A DNA stretch of 17,593 bases from an uncultured Sulfitobacter sp. (lineage in GTDB: Bacteria; Pseudomonadota; Alphaproteobacteria; Rhodobacterales; Rhodobacteraceae). The notes under the pieces are model-generated. The model saw only the letters and a program-made list of their open reading frames with translations, was not told the origin of the DNA and searched no databases. Each line of letters starts with the position of its first letter. Positions within the stretch are counted from its first letter, which is position 1. Positions 1 to 7,343 of this stretch are shown in pieces. A program made the translations under genes and the position numbers. The DNA is taken from the NCBI GenBank assembly GCA_937923365.1, contig CALAIJ010000216.1:1-17593 (forward strand). The letters run 5' to 3'.

Positions 1-1
1 C

Positions 2-361
2 ATGAGCATGCACACGCCTCCGTCCGCTTCGGGCAATATCACGCCGCTGGAACGCGCTCCGCAACAGATTGCGTTTCACAGGACCGAACTGTCGGTCATC
101 CTCTCGCTGTATGGGCGCATGGTTGCGGCGGGTGAATGGCGCGACTACGGGATTTCCTGTTTGAAAGAGGTTGCCGTTTTTGCGGTGTTCCGGCGCACGG
201 CAGAGATCCCTCTCTACCGGATTGAAAAGCGGCCCAAACTGCGCAGCAAGCAGGGCATGTATGCCGTTGTCGGGACAGGCGGGCAGGTGCTCAAACGCGG
301 GCACGATTTGAAAGCGGTGCTGCGGGTGCTGGAGCGTAAGCTTATCCGTGCGGTCGACTGA
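2..361 (+). CDS. DUF2794 domain-containing protein
   Basis: This ORF of 119 codons starts one base inside the left edge. ATG codons at 2 and 8 are both possible starts, and because the upstream region is outside the window neither can be backed by a ribosome binding site. The protein matches my memory of the DUF2794 family of alphaproteobacteria, with the core FHRTELSVILSLYGRMVAAG followed by GEWRDYGI, then FRRTAEIPLYRIEKRPKL and a C-terminal LKRGHDL. The whole length appears to be one small domain; I see no signal peptide or membrane segment. The biochemical function of the family is unknown to me. The stop codon is only nine bases before the left inverted repeat of the hairpin-rich cassette. 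The family call is from recognition of conserved blocks and the exact start is uncertain. Confidence 0.85.
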   Translation: MSMHTPPSASGNITPLERAPQQIAFHRTELSVILSLYGRMVAAGEWRDYGISCLKEVAVFAVFRRTAEIPLYRIEKRPKLRSKQGMYAVVGTGGQVLKRGHDLKAVLRVLERKLIRAVD

Positions 362-370
362 GCAAGCGCT

Positions 371-404
371 TTAGGGTCAGGACCCATTAATCCTGCAGCA
401 CTGG
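371..404 (+). repeat. Left terminal inverted repeat of cassette
   Basis: It begins TTAGGGTCAGGACCC, then after three variable bases AATCCTGC, then after two more CACTGG. It matches the minus-strand copy at 791-824 at about 30 of 34 positions. The first part is itself a palindrome, GGGTC/GACCC around a central AG. It starts nine bases after the DUF2794 stop codon. Confidence 0.75.
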
Positions 405-585
405 TTTGACAGATTTTTCCTGTGACCATTGCCTGTCAGGGCATCGCTTGCGATGTCCCGAGAAGGGTGGCGCATCTGCGCAGGAACTCTTGTTGAATTT
501 CAAGCAGATGTAACGATCCCTTTCGGGACATTGCCAAAGGGGCAATGCCCTGTCGGGCAGTGGCTCACGGGGAAAATCCGTCAAA
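405..585. repeat. Internal inverted duplication of cassette
   Basis: The plus strand at 405-467 resembles the minus strand read from 585 to about 517. Shared blocks in order are TTTGAC, GATTTT, GTGA, CAGGGCAT, ATGTCCCGA and AAGGG, with scattered substitutions and a few short indels. The arms are about 63-69 bases, and the centre near 489-504 is another small inverted repeat, CTTG/CAAG. The whole could fold as one long imperfect stem or as a series of local hairpins. Confidence 0.6.
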
Positions 586-727
586 TCCCTCTCGGCAGCT
601 TGCTTTGCAAGCGCCTGTCGGCAAGGGGAGGACGCAAAAACCGCTTCATTTCAGCGGCATGAGCCATTTGCAATTAACCCGTTAGTTGCTGCATGCCTCA
701 AGACGGGGCTGGGGCCCGTTCACGGCT

Positions 728-750
728 CAAAAGGTCCACAGGACCTTTTG
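728..750. terminator. Perfect 10-bp hairpin, probable bidirectional terminator
   Basis: CAAAAGGTCC and GGACCTTTTG form a perfect 10-bp stem with an ACA loop. The A and T tracts lie inside the stem, so either strand would present a hairpin ending in a run of U. It is about 70 bases beyond the ABC exporter stop on the minus strand, and its position suits termination of that transcript. It is also the most stable of the hairpins inside the cassette, so it may instead be part of that element. Confidence 0.5.
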
Positions 751-790
751 CACGACGCCGCTCACCCCCTGAATTTTCGCGGTTTTGACG

Positions 791-824
791 CCAGTGGCGC
801 AGGATTGAGGGGTCCTGACCCTAA
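791..824 (-). repeat. Right terminal inverted repeat of cassette
   Basis: Read on the minus strand from 824 down to 791, this has the same TTAGGGTCAGGACCC, AATCCTGC and CACTGG blocks in the same order and spacing as the left copy. The TAG inside the first block (823-821 on minus) is the in-frame stop codon of the ABC exporter, so the repeat and the gene end overlap. Confidence 0.75.
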
Positions 825-2686
825 TCCTCTGCACTGCCTTCTGATTGTTGGCGGTGCCACAGTTGCGCATAGCGCCCGTCTGCGGCCAGCAGCGCGTCAT
901 GGGTGCCTTGCTCGACGATCTCGCCCTTCTCCAGCACAACGATCTGGTCCGCGTCGGCGATGGTGGACAGGCGGTGCGCGATGGTCAGCACGGTGCGACC
1001 TTGCCCTGCCCGTTCCAGCGCATCTTGAATCTCGTGCTCTGTCTCACTGTCGAGCGCGCTTGTTGCCTCGTCCAGCAACAAAATGGGCGGGTCTTTCAGC
1101 AAGGTACGGGCGATCCCGACACGCTGCTTTTCGCCGCCCGACAGTTTGAGCCCGCGTTCACCCACAGTAGTGTCATACCCATCCGGCAGACTGACAATGA
1201 AGTCGTGGATCTGCGCATCGCGGGCGGCGGCCTCGACCTCGTCCTGTGTGGCCCCGTCGCGGCCGTAGGCGATGTTATAGCGGATGGTGTCGTTGAACAG
1301 CACTGTATCCTGCGGCACAACGCCGATGGCGGCGTGCAGGCTGGTTTGAGTGATATCCCGCAAGTCCTGCCCGTCGATCTTCACAGCGCCCTTTTGCACA
1401 TCATAGAAACGGAACAACAATCGTCCGATCGTGGATTTGCCCGACCCTGTGGAGCCGACGATGGCAATGGTCTGCCCGGGTGCCGCCTCCAGCGTGGCAT
1501 TCCTGAGGATCACCCGTTCAGGATCATAGCCGAAGGTCACGTTTTCCAACGTGACGCGCCCGCCATCCACCTTGAGATCAGGCGCATTGGGCTTGTCGGC
1601 AATCTCGGCGGGTTGCTCAAGCAGGCCAAACATCTGACCCATATCGACCAAGGCCTGCCGGATTTCGCGGTAGACGGTGCCAAGGAAGTTCAGCGGCACG
1701 GTGATCTGGATCATATAGGCGTTGACCATGACAAAATCACCAACTGTCAGCGCGCCGGACTGCACGCCCATGGCGGCCATGACCATCACACAGACCAAGC
1801 CTGCGGTGATAATCATCGCCTGCCCGAAATTGAGGAAGGCGAGCGAATAGTTGGTCTTGATCGCCGCCTCTTCGTAGCCCGCCATGGCCGCGTCATACCG
1901 CTGTGCTTCGCGCGCTTCGGCACCGAAATACTTGACCGTCTCGTAGTTCAGCAGACTGTCGATGGCCTTTTGATTGGCGTCCGTGTCCTGATCGTTCATC
2001 TGGCGGCGCAGTTTGACGCGCCATTCGGTGACGGCAAAGGTGAACCAGACATAAAGCCCGATGGTCACGGCGACGACGGCCAGATACCAGATGTCGAATA
2101 CCACAGCGAGCACGATACCGATCAGCAGCAGCTCCAGAATCAGCGGCCCGATCGAGAACAGCAAGAACCGCAGCAGGAAGTCCACACCTTTGACGCCGCG
2201 TTCGATGATCCGGCTGAGCCCGCCGGTCTTGCGTGTGATGTGATAGCGCATCGACAGGCGGTGAATGTGCTGGAACGTCTCAAGCGCCAGCATCCTCAGC
2301 GCACGCTGCCCCACGCGGGCAAAGATCGCATCGCGCAACTGCTGGAACCCGACACCCATCAGGCGCGCCATGCCATAGGCAATCGTCAGACCAACGGCCC
2401 CCAGAGCCAACATCGGCACACCTTCATCGGCCAGTGCATCCACTGCGCCTTTGTAAAAGAACGGCGTGGCCACGGTGATCAACTTACTGACCAACAGCGC
2501 AATCATTGCCCAGACCACGCGTTTGCGCACCCAAGGCATGTCCGCAGGCCACAGATAGGGCGCAACTTTGCGCAAGACGATAAGCGCTGATTGCCGCTCA
2601 GCGCGGTCCGCCAGTTCTTCTTCGGTCAAGGTCTTTTCGGGATGCGCAGTAGCGGCAGAAGACGCGGCATTCGGATCGGCTGTCAT
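821..2686 (-). CDS. Atm1-family ABC exporter, fused permease/ATPase
   Basis: This is a 621-residue half-transporter with an N-terminal membrane domain of about six helices (roughly residues 57-340) and a C-terminal ATPase. Walker A GSTGSGKST is at 411-419, the Q-loop glutamine at 460, the LSGGE signature at 515-519, Walker B ILLLDE at 535-540 and the H-loop histidine at 571. The segment NYETVKYFGAEARE (247-260) is typical of the Atm1/ABCB7 branch. Known members of that branch export glutathione-linked compounds and support iron-sulfur cluster supply or heavy-metal tolerance; the substrate here is inference. The ATG at 2686 is chosen because GGAA lies about five bases upstream. An in-frame start at 2743 would add 19 residues unlike the family. 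The TAG stop lies inside the right inverted repeat of the adjacent cassette. Confidence 0.92.
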   Translation of the reverse strand: MTADPNAASSAATAHPEKTLTEEELADRAERQSALIVLRKVAPYLWPADMPWVRKRVVWAMIALLVSKLITVATPFFYKGAVDALADEGVPMLALGAVGLTIAYGMARLMGVGFQQLRDAIFARVGQRALRMLALETFQHIHRLSMRYHITRKTGGLSRIIERGVKGVDFLLRFLLFSIGPLILELLLIGIVLAVVFDIWYLAVVAVTIGLYVWFTFAVTEWRVKLRRQMNDQDTDANQKAIDSLLNYETVKYFGAEAREAQRYDAAMAGYEEAAIKTNYSLAFLNFGQAMIITAGLVCVMVMAAMGVQSGALTVGDFVMVNAYMIQITVPLNFLGTVYREIRQALVDMGQMFGLLEQPAEIADKPNAPDLKVDGGRVTLENVTFGYDPERVILRNATLEAAPGQTIAIVGSTGSGKSTIGRLLFRFYDVQKGAVKIDGQDLRDITQTSLHAAIGVVPQDTVLFNDTIRYNIAYGRDGATQDEVEAAARDAQIHDFIVSLPDGYDTTVGERGLKLSGGEKQRVGIARTLLKDPPILLLDEATSALDSETEHEIQDALERAGQGRTVLTIAHRLSTIADADQIVVLEKGEIVEQGTHDALLAADGRYAQLWHRQQSEGSAED

Positions 2687-2802
2687 GTATGTTCCAGTCT
2701 GGTTCGCCCTTACATAGGGCGCGCACGGCTGGGTTGCCACCAAGATGAGAGAATTGTCCGCTCAGCAAGCCAAGTTTTCCGCAACTGTTCTGCCGGGCGC
2801 GC

Positions 2803-4170
2803 CTATTCCGGCAGATCAAAGACCTGACCGGGGTAGATCAGATCAGGGTTCCGGATGTCGCTTTCATTGGCCTTGAACACGTTCACGTAAAGCAATCCAT
2901 CCCCGTAGCGCTGCTCTGCAATGGCCCAAAGCGTGGCACCTTTCTGCACAGTGATCTTGCGAATAAGCCCGTTTTGTCCCTCTGCCGCATTGGCCAGAAC
3001 TGCGGGAGATTCCCTTTTGAACGGTGTCTCCACCCGGCTGGTCACCGCCCCGTCCTGCGAGACTTCGTCGACCCGCAGCGTATATATCCCCTCGTCCACG
3101 TCAGGCAAATCACCGCGCCAGCGGCCACGCGCATCGACAGTCAGGCTGACGATGGCGTTGTTATCAAGATAGACGCGCACGGCCGTTGCATCCGACTGTG
3201 CGCGGCCTGCCAGTTGCACGTCGCCCGCATCGGAATAACTGATCGTATCAAGCGCCACATTGGACATGACCTCGGGCGCGGGGACATTCAGCAACTCAAC
3301 CCCGTCTTGCGTGGTCCTGAGGACGGCGACTTCTTCCGGTGCTGCGTCTGCTTCGGGCTGTGCGGGCGCTTGCGATGGGGTGACCTCTGCGACCTGCGGC
3401 GCCTCCGGTTCTTCTGCGGTCGCCTCCGCCTCAAGGGCGGGCGCCTCTTCGGGCACGTCCTCTGCCAATGCGGTTTCGGTCGCTTGCACGGTGTCTGCAG
3501 GCGCCGCGGGTTCTTGAGGGGCCTCAGCGACCTGGATCGCTGCCAAAGGCGCGAGGATGATTTGCCCGTCAGAGGGGGTGCCGTCCTGAAGCAGGGACAG
3601 GACATGCCCTTGCCCGTCTGGCGCAATAAGTGTGATGGCTGCAAACTTGCCGGAGGTATCCGCCGTGGCCTGCGTAATCTCTTGCCCGTCAAGCAGCACC
3701 GATACCGTTGCGCCGGGGGCTGCACGACCTGCTATGATCGTCATGCCATCATTCTCGCGGCGCACCTCGTCAAAGGCGGGTGCAATCTGGGCTTGCTCAA
3801 CGGGGGCTTCAACGGCTTGGTCAGGCTCTTGCACCACGTGTGTATCAGGCATGGGCGCGGGTTCTTCAGCAGGCGTCTCGGCAATCGTTTGTGCAGGCGC
3901 TTCAGCTGTTTCCTCAGCGGGCGCTTCAGCGGTTTCCTGAGCAGGTGCCTCAGCGGCTTCCTCTTGTGGTTCCACTTTGGGCTGGGGTGCTTGCTGAACA
4001 GCAACCGCCGGAGCCTCTGGAGTTGTGTCCTGTGGCATCGCAACCAGTTGCGCCGGTTCTTGTGGCGCAGGCATGTTCCGCCCAAATTCGAACCAAGCGG
4101 CCGCACCAACGACCACAACCCCCGCCGCCGCGATCACTGCGACACCTGATCCGCCTGAAAATACGCTCAT
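2803..4170 (-). CDS. LysM-domain membrane-anchored protein
   Basis: This is a 455-residue protein. Residues 9-29 form one hydrophobic N-terminal segment. A long Ala/Pro/Glu/Gln-rich region follows, interrupted by two beta-rich stretches that look like small Ig-like or bacterial surface domains (for example IIAGRAAPGATVSVLLDG and the later VQLAGRAQSDATAVRVYLDN). The C-terminal 50 residues are a LysM domain (KGATLWAIAEQRYGDG then NPDLIYPGQVFDLP), which usually binds peptidoglycan. The architecture suggests an inner-membrane anchor reaching through the periplasm to the cell wall; its specific task is unknown. The start at 4170 is preceded by AGAGGTG six bases upstream. A longer in-frame start at 4272 has no such site and adds a non-hydrophobic leader. 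The ABC exporter follows on the same strand after 116 bp. Confidence 0.85.
   Translation of the reverse strand: MSVFSGGSGVAVIAAAGVVVVGAAAWFEFGRNMPAPQEPAQLVAMPQDTTPEAPAVAVQQAPQPKVEPQEEAAEAPAQETAEAPAEETAEAPAQTIAETPAEEPAPMPDTHVVQEPDQAVEAPVEQAQIAPAFDEVRRENDGMTIIAGRAAPGATVSVLLDGQEITQATADTSGKFAAITLIAPDGQGHVLSLLQDGTPSDGQIILAPLAAIQVAEAPQEPAAPADTVQATETALAEDVPEEAPALEAEATAEEPEAPQVAEVTPSQAPAQPEADAAPEEVAVLRTTQDGVELLNVPAPEVMSNVALDTISYSDAGDVQLAGRAQSDATAVRVYLDNNAIVSLTVDARGRWRGDLPDVDEGIYTLRVDEVSQDGAVTSRVETPFKRESPAVLANAAEGQNGLIRKITVQKGATLWAIAEQRYGDGLLYVNVFKANESDIRNPDLIYPGQVFDLPE
3869..3964 (-). repeat. Four imperfect 24-bp tandem repeats
   Basis: Four consecutive 24-base units lie at 3869-3892, 3893-3916, 3917-3940 and 3941-3964. 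They encode eight-residue units of the type EAPAQETA, EAPAEETA, EAPAQTIA and ETPAEEPA in the low-complexity linker of the LysM protein. Because the unit is a multiple of three, copy-number change would alter linker length without breaking the frame. Confidence 0.75.
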
Positions 4171-4298
4171 CCCGCACCTCTTTTGGTTGAGCACATTACC
4201 TGCGCCCTCCGCTTGAGCCTGTGTACCAAGCAGGCTAACAGGGGTCAAAACACGATGCTGCGTTTCGCACATTTCGCGCGCTTTTCGAAAGGTCTGCC

Positions 4299-4850
4299 AT
4301 GCCCCTCCCCTCCGTCTGCGTTTACTGCGGGTCTCGTCCGGGGGACGACCCCACCTTTAAAGCAGACGCGGAAAGCCTTGGCGCGGGACTGGCCGCCGAA
4401 GGGTGGCGACTGGTCTATGGCGCAGGCGATGTGGGCCTGATGGGCAGCGTGGCGCGTGCGGCGCAATCGGCAGGCGCCGAGACCTTTGGCGTCATCCCAC
4501 AGCACCTTGTGGACTGGGAAGTGGGCAAGACCGATCTGACAACCTACGTCGTGACCGAAACCATGCACGAGCGTAAAAAGGTGATGTTCATGAACGCCGA
4601 TGCAGTGGTTGTTCTACCGGGCGGTGCGGGCTCGCTTGAGGAGCTCTTTGAAGTGCTGACATGGCGCCAGTTGGGCCTGCACGAAAAGCCGATTTTTATT
4701 GTAAACAGAAATGGTTACTGGGACCTCCTCATGCAGTTGTTGAACCATGTGGTGGACCGTGGCTTTGCCGATGCAAGTCTGTTGACCTACGTCGAGGCCG
4801 TGCCGGATGCCGACGCCGCTTTGACCGCCCTCAGACGCGTTCTTTCCTGA
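4299..4850 (+). CDS. LOG-family Rossmann-fold protein (TIGR00730 type)
   Basis: This is a 183-residue protein of the 'lonely guy' family, whose characterised members are cytokinin riboside 5'-monophosphate phosphoribohydrolases. Some bacterial members act as nucleotide hydrolases with no hormone role. The N-terminal VCVYCGSRPG, the central MHERKKVMF (residues 89-97) and PGGAGSLEE (107-115) are the family blocks. The canonical last motif is PGGxGTxxE, so serine replaces threonine here. The ATG at 4299 follows AAAGG eight bases upstream. The gene is divergent from the LysM gene across 128 bp. Its last 64 bases overlap the end of the RarD-type gene on the other strand. The length is normal for the family; the physiological substrate is not determined by sequence. 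Confidence 0.88.
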   Translation: MPLPSVCVYCGSRPGDDPTFKADAESLGAGLAAEGWRLVYGAGDVGLMGSVARAAQSAGAETFGVIPQHLVDWEVGKTDLTTYVVTETMHERKKVMFMNADAVVVLPGGAGSLEELFEVLTWRQLGLHEKPIFIVNRNGYWDLLMQLLNHVVDRGFADASLLTYVEAVPDADAALTALRRVLS

Positions 4851-5707
4851 CGCGCTGTTACCATTGAATAGAGCGCAAGGGCGATCCAGATCAACCCGAA
4901 GGCCGCGATATGCCAAGCGGTAAACGGTTCTGAAAACAGCACGATCGCGCAGAAAAACTGTAGCGTGGGATTGATGTAGCTGACCAGTCCGGTGGTCGTG
5001 AGCGTCAACTGCCCCGCCGCGTAACTGAACAGGATCAACGGCACCGCCGTCAGCGGTCCTGCAAAGATCAGCAAGCCGGTATCCCACGTCCAGCCACCGA
5101 AATGCCCCAAGCCGTTGTGGCTGGATTGCCACAAAAGCCAAAGTGCAACGGGCATCATCACCAGTACTTCGGCAGTGACAGAGACGACCGGCCCCATGCG
5201 CAGCGCCTTTTTGATCCCGCCATACAAGGCAAAATTTCCTGCCAGCATCAGCGCCACCCACGGCACGGCGCCTGTCCCGAAGGCAAGGTTGCCTACGGCC
5301 AGTGCCACCAGCCCCACGGCCAGCCACTGCAAAGGCTCAAGCCGTTCGCCAAAGAACACGCGCCCGAAAAGCACAGCCACCAGCGGGAAGATGTAAAAGC
5401 CTAGCGCGGTCTGCGTGGCGTGCCCTGTCTGGATGGACCAGATGAAGACCCACCAACCGCTCAGGATCAACACCGAGGCCACAAAGACCAGTCCGAACCT
5501 GCGTTTGTCCGTCAGCGCCTTGACCAGCGCATCCCCCTGCCCCCTTACGCCCAGCACGATGCCGAAGATGATCAGCGACCAGACGGCCCGGTGTGCCAGC
5601 ACTTCGGAGGGCGGGATATGCGACATCGCCTTGAACGCGATGGGCGACAGACCCCAGATGATGCAGGCACCGATCATTGCGATCAGCCCGCGGGCTTGGT
5701 CAGTCAT
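4787..5707 (-). CDS. rarD: EamA-family transporter, RarD type
   Basis: This is a 306-residue integral membrane protein with about ten hydrophobic helices arranged as two EamA repeats. The N-terminal GACIIWGLSPIAFKAMSHIP, then LAHRAVWS, GWWVFIWSIQTGHATQTALG and LVSYINPTLQFFCAI are the recognisable RarD-group blocks. RarD was named from a chloramphenicol-sensitivity locus, but the substrate is uncertain. The ATG at 5707 is preceded by AGGA at a spacing of about nine bases. The charged, Ala/Ser-rich tail of roughly 20 residues is encoded on the strand opposite the end of the LOG gene, a convergent overlap of 64 bp. The symbol is by family resemblance only. Confidence 0.82.
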   Translation of the reverse strand: MTDQARGLIAMIGACIIWGLSPIAFKAMSHIPPSEVLAHRAVWSLIIFGIVLGVRGQGDALVKALTDKRRFGLVFVASVLILSGWWVFIWSIQTGHATQTALGFYIFPLVAVLFGRVFFGERLEPLQWLAVGLVALAVGNLAFGTGAVPWVALMLAGNFALYGGIKKALRMGPVVSVTAEVLVMMPVALWLLWQSSHNGLGHFGGWTWDTGLLIFAGPLTAVPLILFSYAAGQLTLTTTGLVSYINPTLQFFCAIVLFSEPFTAWHIAAFGLIWIALALYSMVTARQERTRLRAVKAASASGTAST

Positions 5708-5781
5708 CTGAGGGTGTCCTGCGCAGGGAGTGCCCGTGCAAGCTAGCGCGCAAGGGTGCTGCGTGCAATCGGCGTCGCGGC

Positions 5782-5798
5782 TTAGGGTCAGGACCCTA
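5782..5798. repeat. Solo copy of the TTAGGGTCAGGACCC palindrome
   Basis: This is the same 15-base sequence that starts both ends of the 371-824 cassette, here extended to TAGGGTC AG GACCCTA, a palindrome with 7-bp arms flanked by TA on both sides. Read on the minus strand its TAG (5798-5796) is the stop codon of the hybrid kinase. None of the remaining terminal-repeat sequence is present. It may be a minimal end, an excision footprint, a protein-binding site or a short terminator-like hairpin. Confidence 0.6.
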
Positions 5799-7343
5799 GA
5801 CGGCCATCGCCTTGGTGATCTCTGCCAACAGCGTCGGCGCGTCGATGGGTTTCAGGATCAACACGTCGGTTTTGCGCATCCCGCTGGCATGGATCGCCGC
5901 CTCTTGCGGGCGACCAGAGACCAGAATGACCTGAAGGTTGGGGATCAAATCGCGGGCCCGTTCGGCCAATTCCGTCCCCTGCAAGGCACCGGGCATAACG
6001 ATATCCGTGACCAGCAGTCTGGGGCAATAGCCGGTGGTCAGCAGCGTATAGGCCTCATCCCCGCTGGCGGCCTGAGATACCGAATATCCAGCCGCTTCGA
6101 TCTGGCGCACAAGCACGCGGCGCACATCTGGTTCGTCCTCCACGATCAGCACTTCGGACTGCGGGTCAGGAACTTTGACAGGTGCGATTTCAGGCATTTT
6201 GGCAGACTTGCTGGACAGGCTGGTGGCCGGGAAATAGAGCTTGAAACTGGTCCCGAACCCCTGCTCGGAATACACCCTGATCGTGCCGCCGGACTGTTTG
6301 ACGTAGCCAAAGACCATCGACAGCCCAAGCCCCGCGCCTTTGCCGAACTCCTTGGTGGTGAAATAAGGCTCGAAAATGCGGCTGCGAATGCTCTCCTCAA
6401 TACCGTCGCCGGTGTCCGAGATGGCCAGCATAACATAGCGGCCGGGCAGAATGTGTTCCTCGCGCGAGGTGATATATTCCTCTGAAATCCGCACGTTACA
6501 TGTCTCGATCGTAAGCTTGCCACCCATCGGCATGGCGTCATGGGCGTTGTTGATGATATTCATCAATGCGGTCTCAAGCTGCCGCTCGTCCAGATCGACG
6601 CCCCAAAGGTCGGTGCCCTCGACGATGGACATCTCGATCTTGCTGGGCAGCACGCGGCGCAGCATATGGTCCATCTCGCGCAGCGTGTCGTTGAGGTTGG
6701 TGCGCTTGGGTTGCAGACGGCTTTTCTGGCCGTATGACAGCAGCATCTGGGTCAGCGCCGCCCCCCGCTCAGCCGAGCGGTGCGTGTCGCGCAGGTATTC
6801 CGCGCGGTTGGGGTCGTCGGGATCCTGACGCAGGAACTCGGTATTGCCCTTGATGACCGTCAGCAGGTTGTTGAAATCATGCGCAACCCCCGCAACCAGC
6901 TGGCCCAGCGCCTCCATCCGCATGTTGTGATGCATCTCGGTGGTCAGGCGCTTGTTTTCGGTGTTGTCAAACATCACCGCCAGAGAACGCAAAAACTCCC
7001 CATCTTTGGTGTACTCCGCGATGGCGGACATCAAGACAGGCAGGACTTCTCCGCTTTTGCGGACAAAGTCATAGTCTACGTTGAAAACGCGTCCGGTCTT
7101 GAAAAATTGGGGCAAGACCACGGCATTCGCGCGCTCTTTGCTTTCTGCGGTCAAAAAGTCGGTAGAGTGGCGCCCGATCATCTCTTCGCGCTCGTACCCC
7201 AGCTTTTCGGACCAGAACTCACTGACGTTCAGCAAAATGCCTTTGCTGTCAATCGAGTGCATCATGATGGGGGCGATTTCGAACAGCGTACCTACCGGAT
7301 CGTCCGCACCCTCACGCCAGAATCGCAGAATATTGTTTGGCAT
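5796..7343 (-). CDS. PAS–histidine kinase–receiver hybrid sensor
   Basis: This is a 515-residue protein without membrane segments, so a cytoplasmic sensor is likely. A PAS domain covers about residues 15-130; it lacks the flavin-binding cysteine motif of LOV domains. The HisKA region has the phospho-acceptor in GVAHDFNNLL (H155). The ATPase has its N-box NIINNAHDAMP (262-272), DTGDGI (310-315), FEPYFTTKE (324-332) and GKGAGLGLS (334-342). A C-terminal receiver has E402/D403, phospho-acceptor D447 in VTDIVMPG and K498. No DNA-binding output domain is fused and no partner regulator or phosphotransferase is adjacent, so the pathway cannot be read from context. GGAA lies about ten bases before the ATG. 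The signal and output are unknown; the domain call is firm. Confidence 0.93.
   Translation of the reverse strand: MPNNILRFWREGADDPVGTLFEIAPIMMHSIDSKGILLNVSEFWSEKLGYEREEMIGRHSTDFLTAESKERANAVVLPQFFKTGRVFNVDYDFVRKSGEVLPVLMSAIAEYTKDGEFLRSLAVMFDNTENKRLTTEMHHNMRMEALGQLVAGVAHDFNNLLTVIKGNTEFLRQDPDDPNRAEYLRDTHRSAERGAALTQMLLSYGQKSRLQPKRTNLNDTLREMDHMLRRVLPSKIEMSIVEGTDLWGVDLDERQLETALMNIINNAHDAMPMGGKLTIETCNVRISEEYITSREEHILPGRYVMLAISDTGDGIEESIRSRIFEPYFTTKEFGKGAGLGLSMVFGYVKQSGGTIRVYSEQGFGTSFKLYFPATSLSSKSAKMPEIAPVKVPDPQSEVLIVEDEPDVRRVLVRQIEAAGYSVSQAASGDEAYTLLTTGYCPRLLVTDIVMPGALQGTELAERARDLIPNLQVILVSGRPQEAAIHASGMRKTDVLILKPIDAPTLLAEITKAMAV

Larger units (their letters stand above)
371..824. mobile_element. MITE-like hairpin cassette with inverted ends
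   Basis: This 454-bp gene-free stretch is bounded by two inward-facing copies of a 34-base sequence (371-404 on plus, 791-824 on minus) that agree at about 30 of 34 positions. The first 15 bases are identical, then AATCCTGC and CACTGG are shared. Counting from GGGTC to GACCC, the unit is 374-821 with TA on each side (372-373 and 822-823), as expected for insertion at a TA target. The inside holds an inverted duplication (405-467 against 517-585) and a run of small hairpins. Examples are 442-455, 529-547, 546-559, 598-612, 641-657, 670-689 and a perfect 10-bp stem at 728-750. No transposase or convincing ORF lies inside. It could be a non-autonomous transposon, a structured RNA or a repetitive palindromic element. 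Mobility is inference; the inverted ends are directly visible. Confidence 0.6.

Noticed and set aside
429..662. A 77-codon plus-strand ORF inside the hairpin cassette
   Set aside because: It runs through successive palindromes, overlaps another open frame on the minus strand (387-584), and shows no domain or leader. Open frames are expected by chance in such GC-rich inverted repeats, though conserved copies of the element would often be annotated as small proteins.
845..2590. A 581-codon ORF opposite the ABC exporter
   Set aside because: It is an antisense shadow of a clear gene with GC-rich third positions; the translation is rich in His/Gln/Arg with no recognisable domain.
2974..4149. A 391-codon Cys/Gly/Arg-rich ORF opposite the LysM gene
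   Set aside because: The odd composition is just the reverse reading of Ala/Pro/Glu-rich repeats; no start signal or family resemblance.
6163..6172. A further GGGTCAGGA match to the repeated palindrome
   Set aside because: It lies inside the kinase coding sequence, lacks the right half of the palindrome, and is only about nine bases long.
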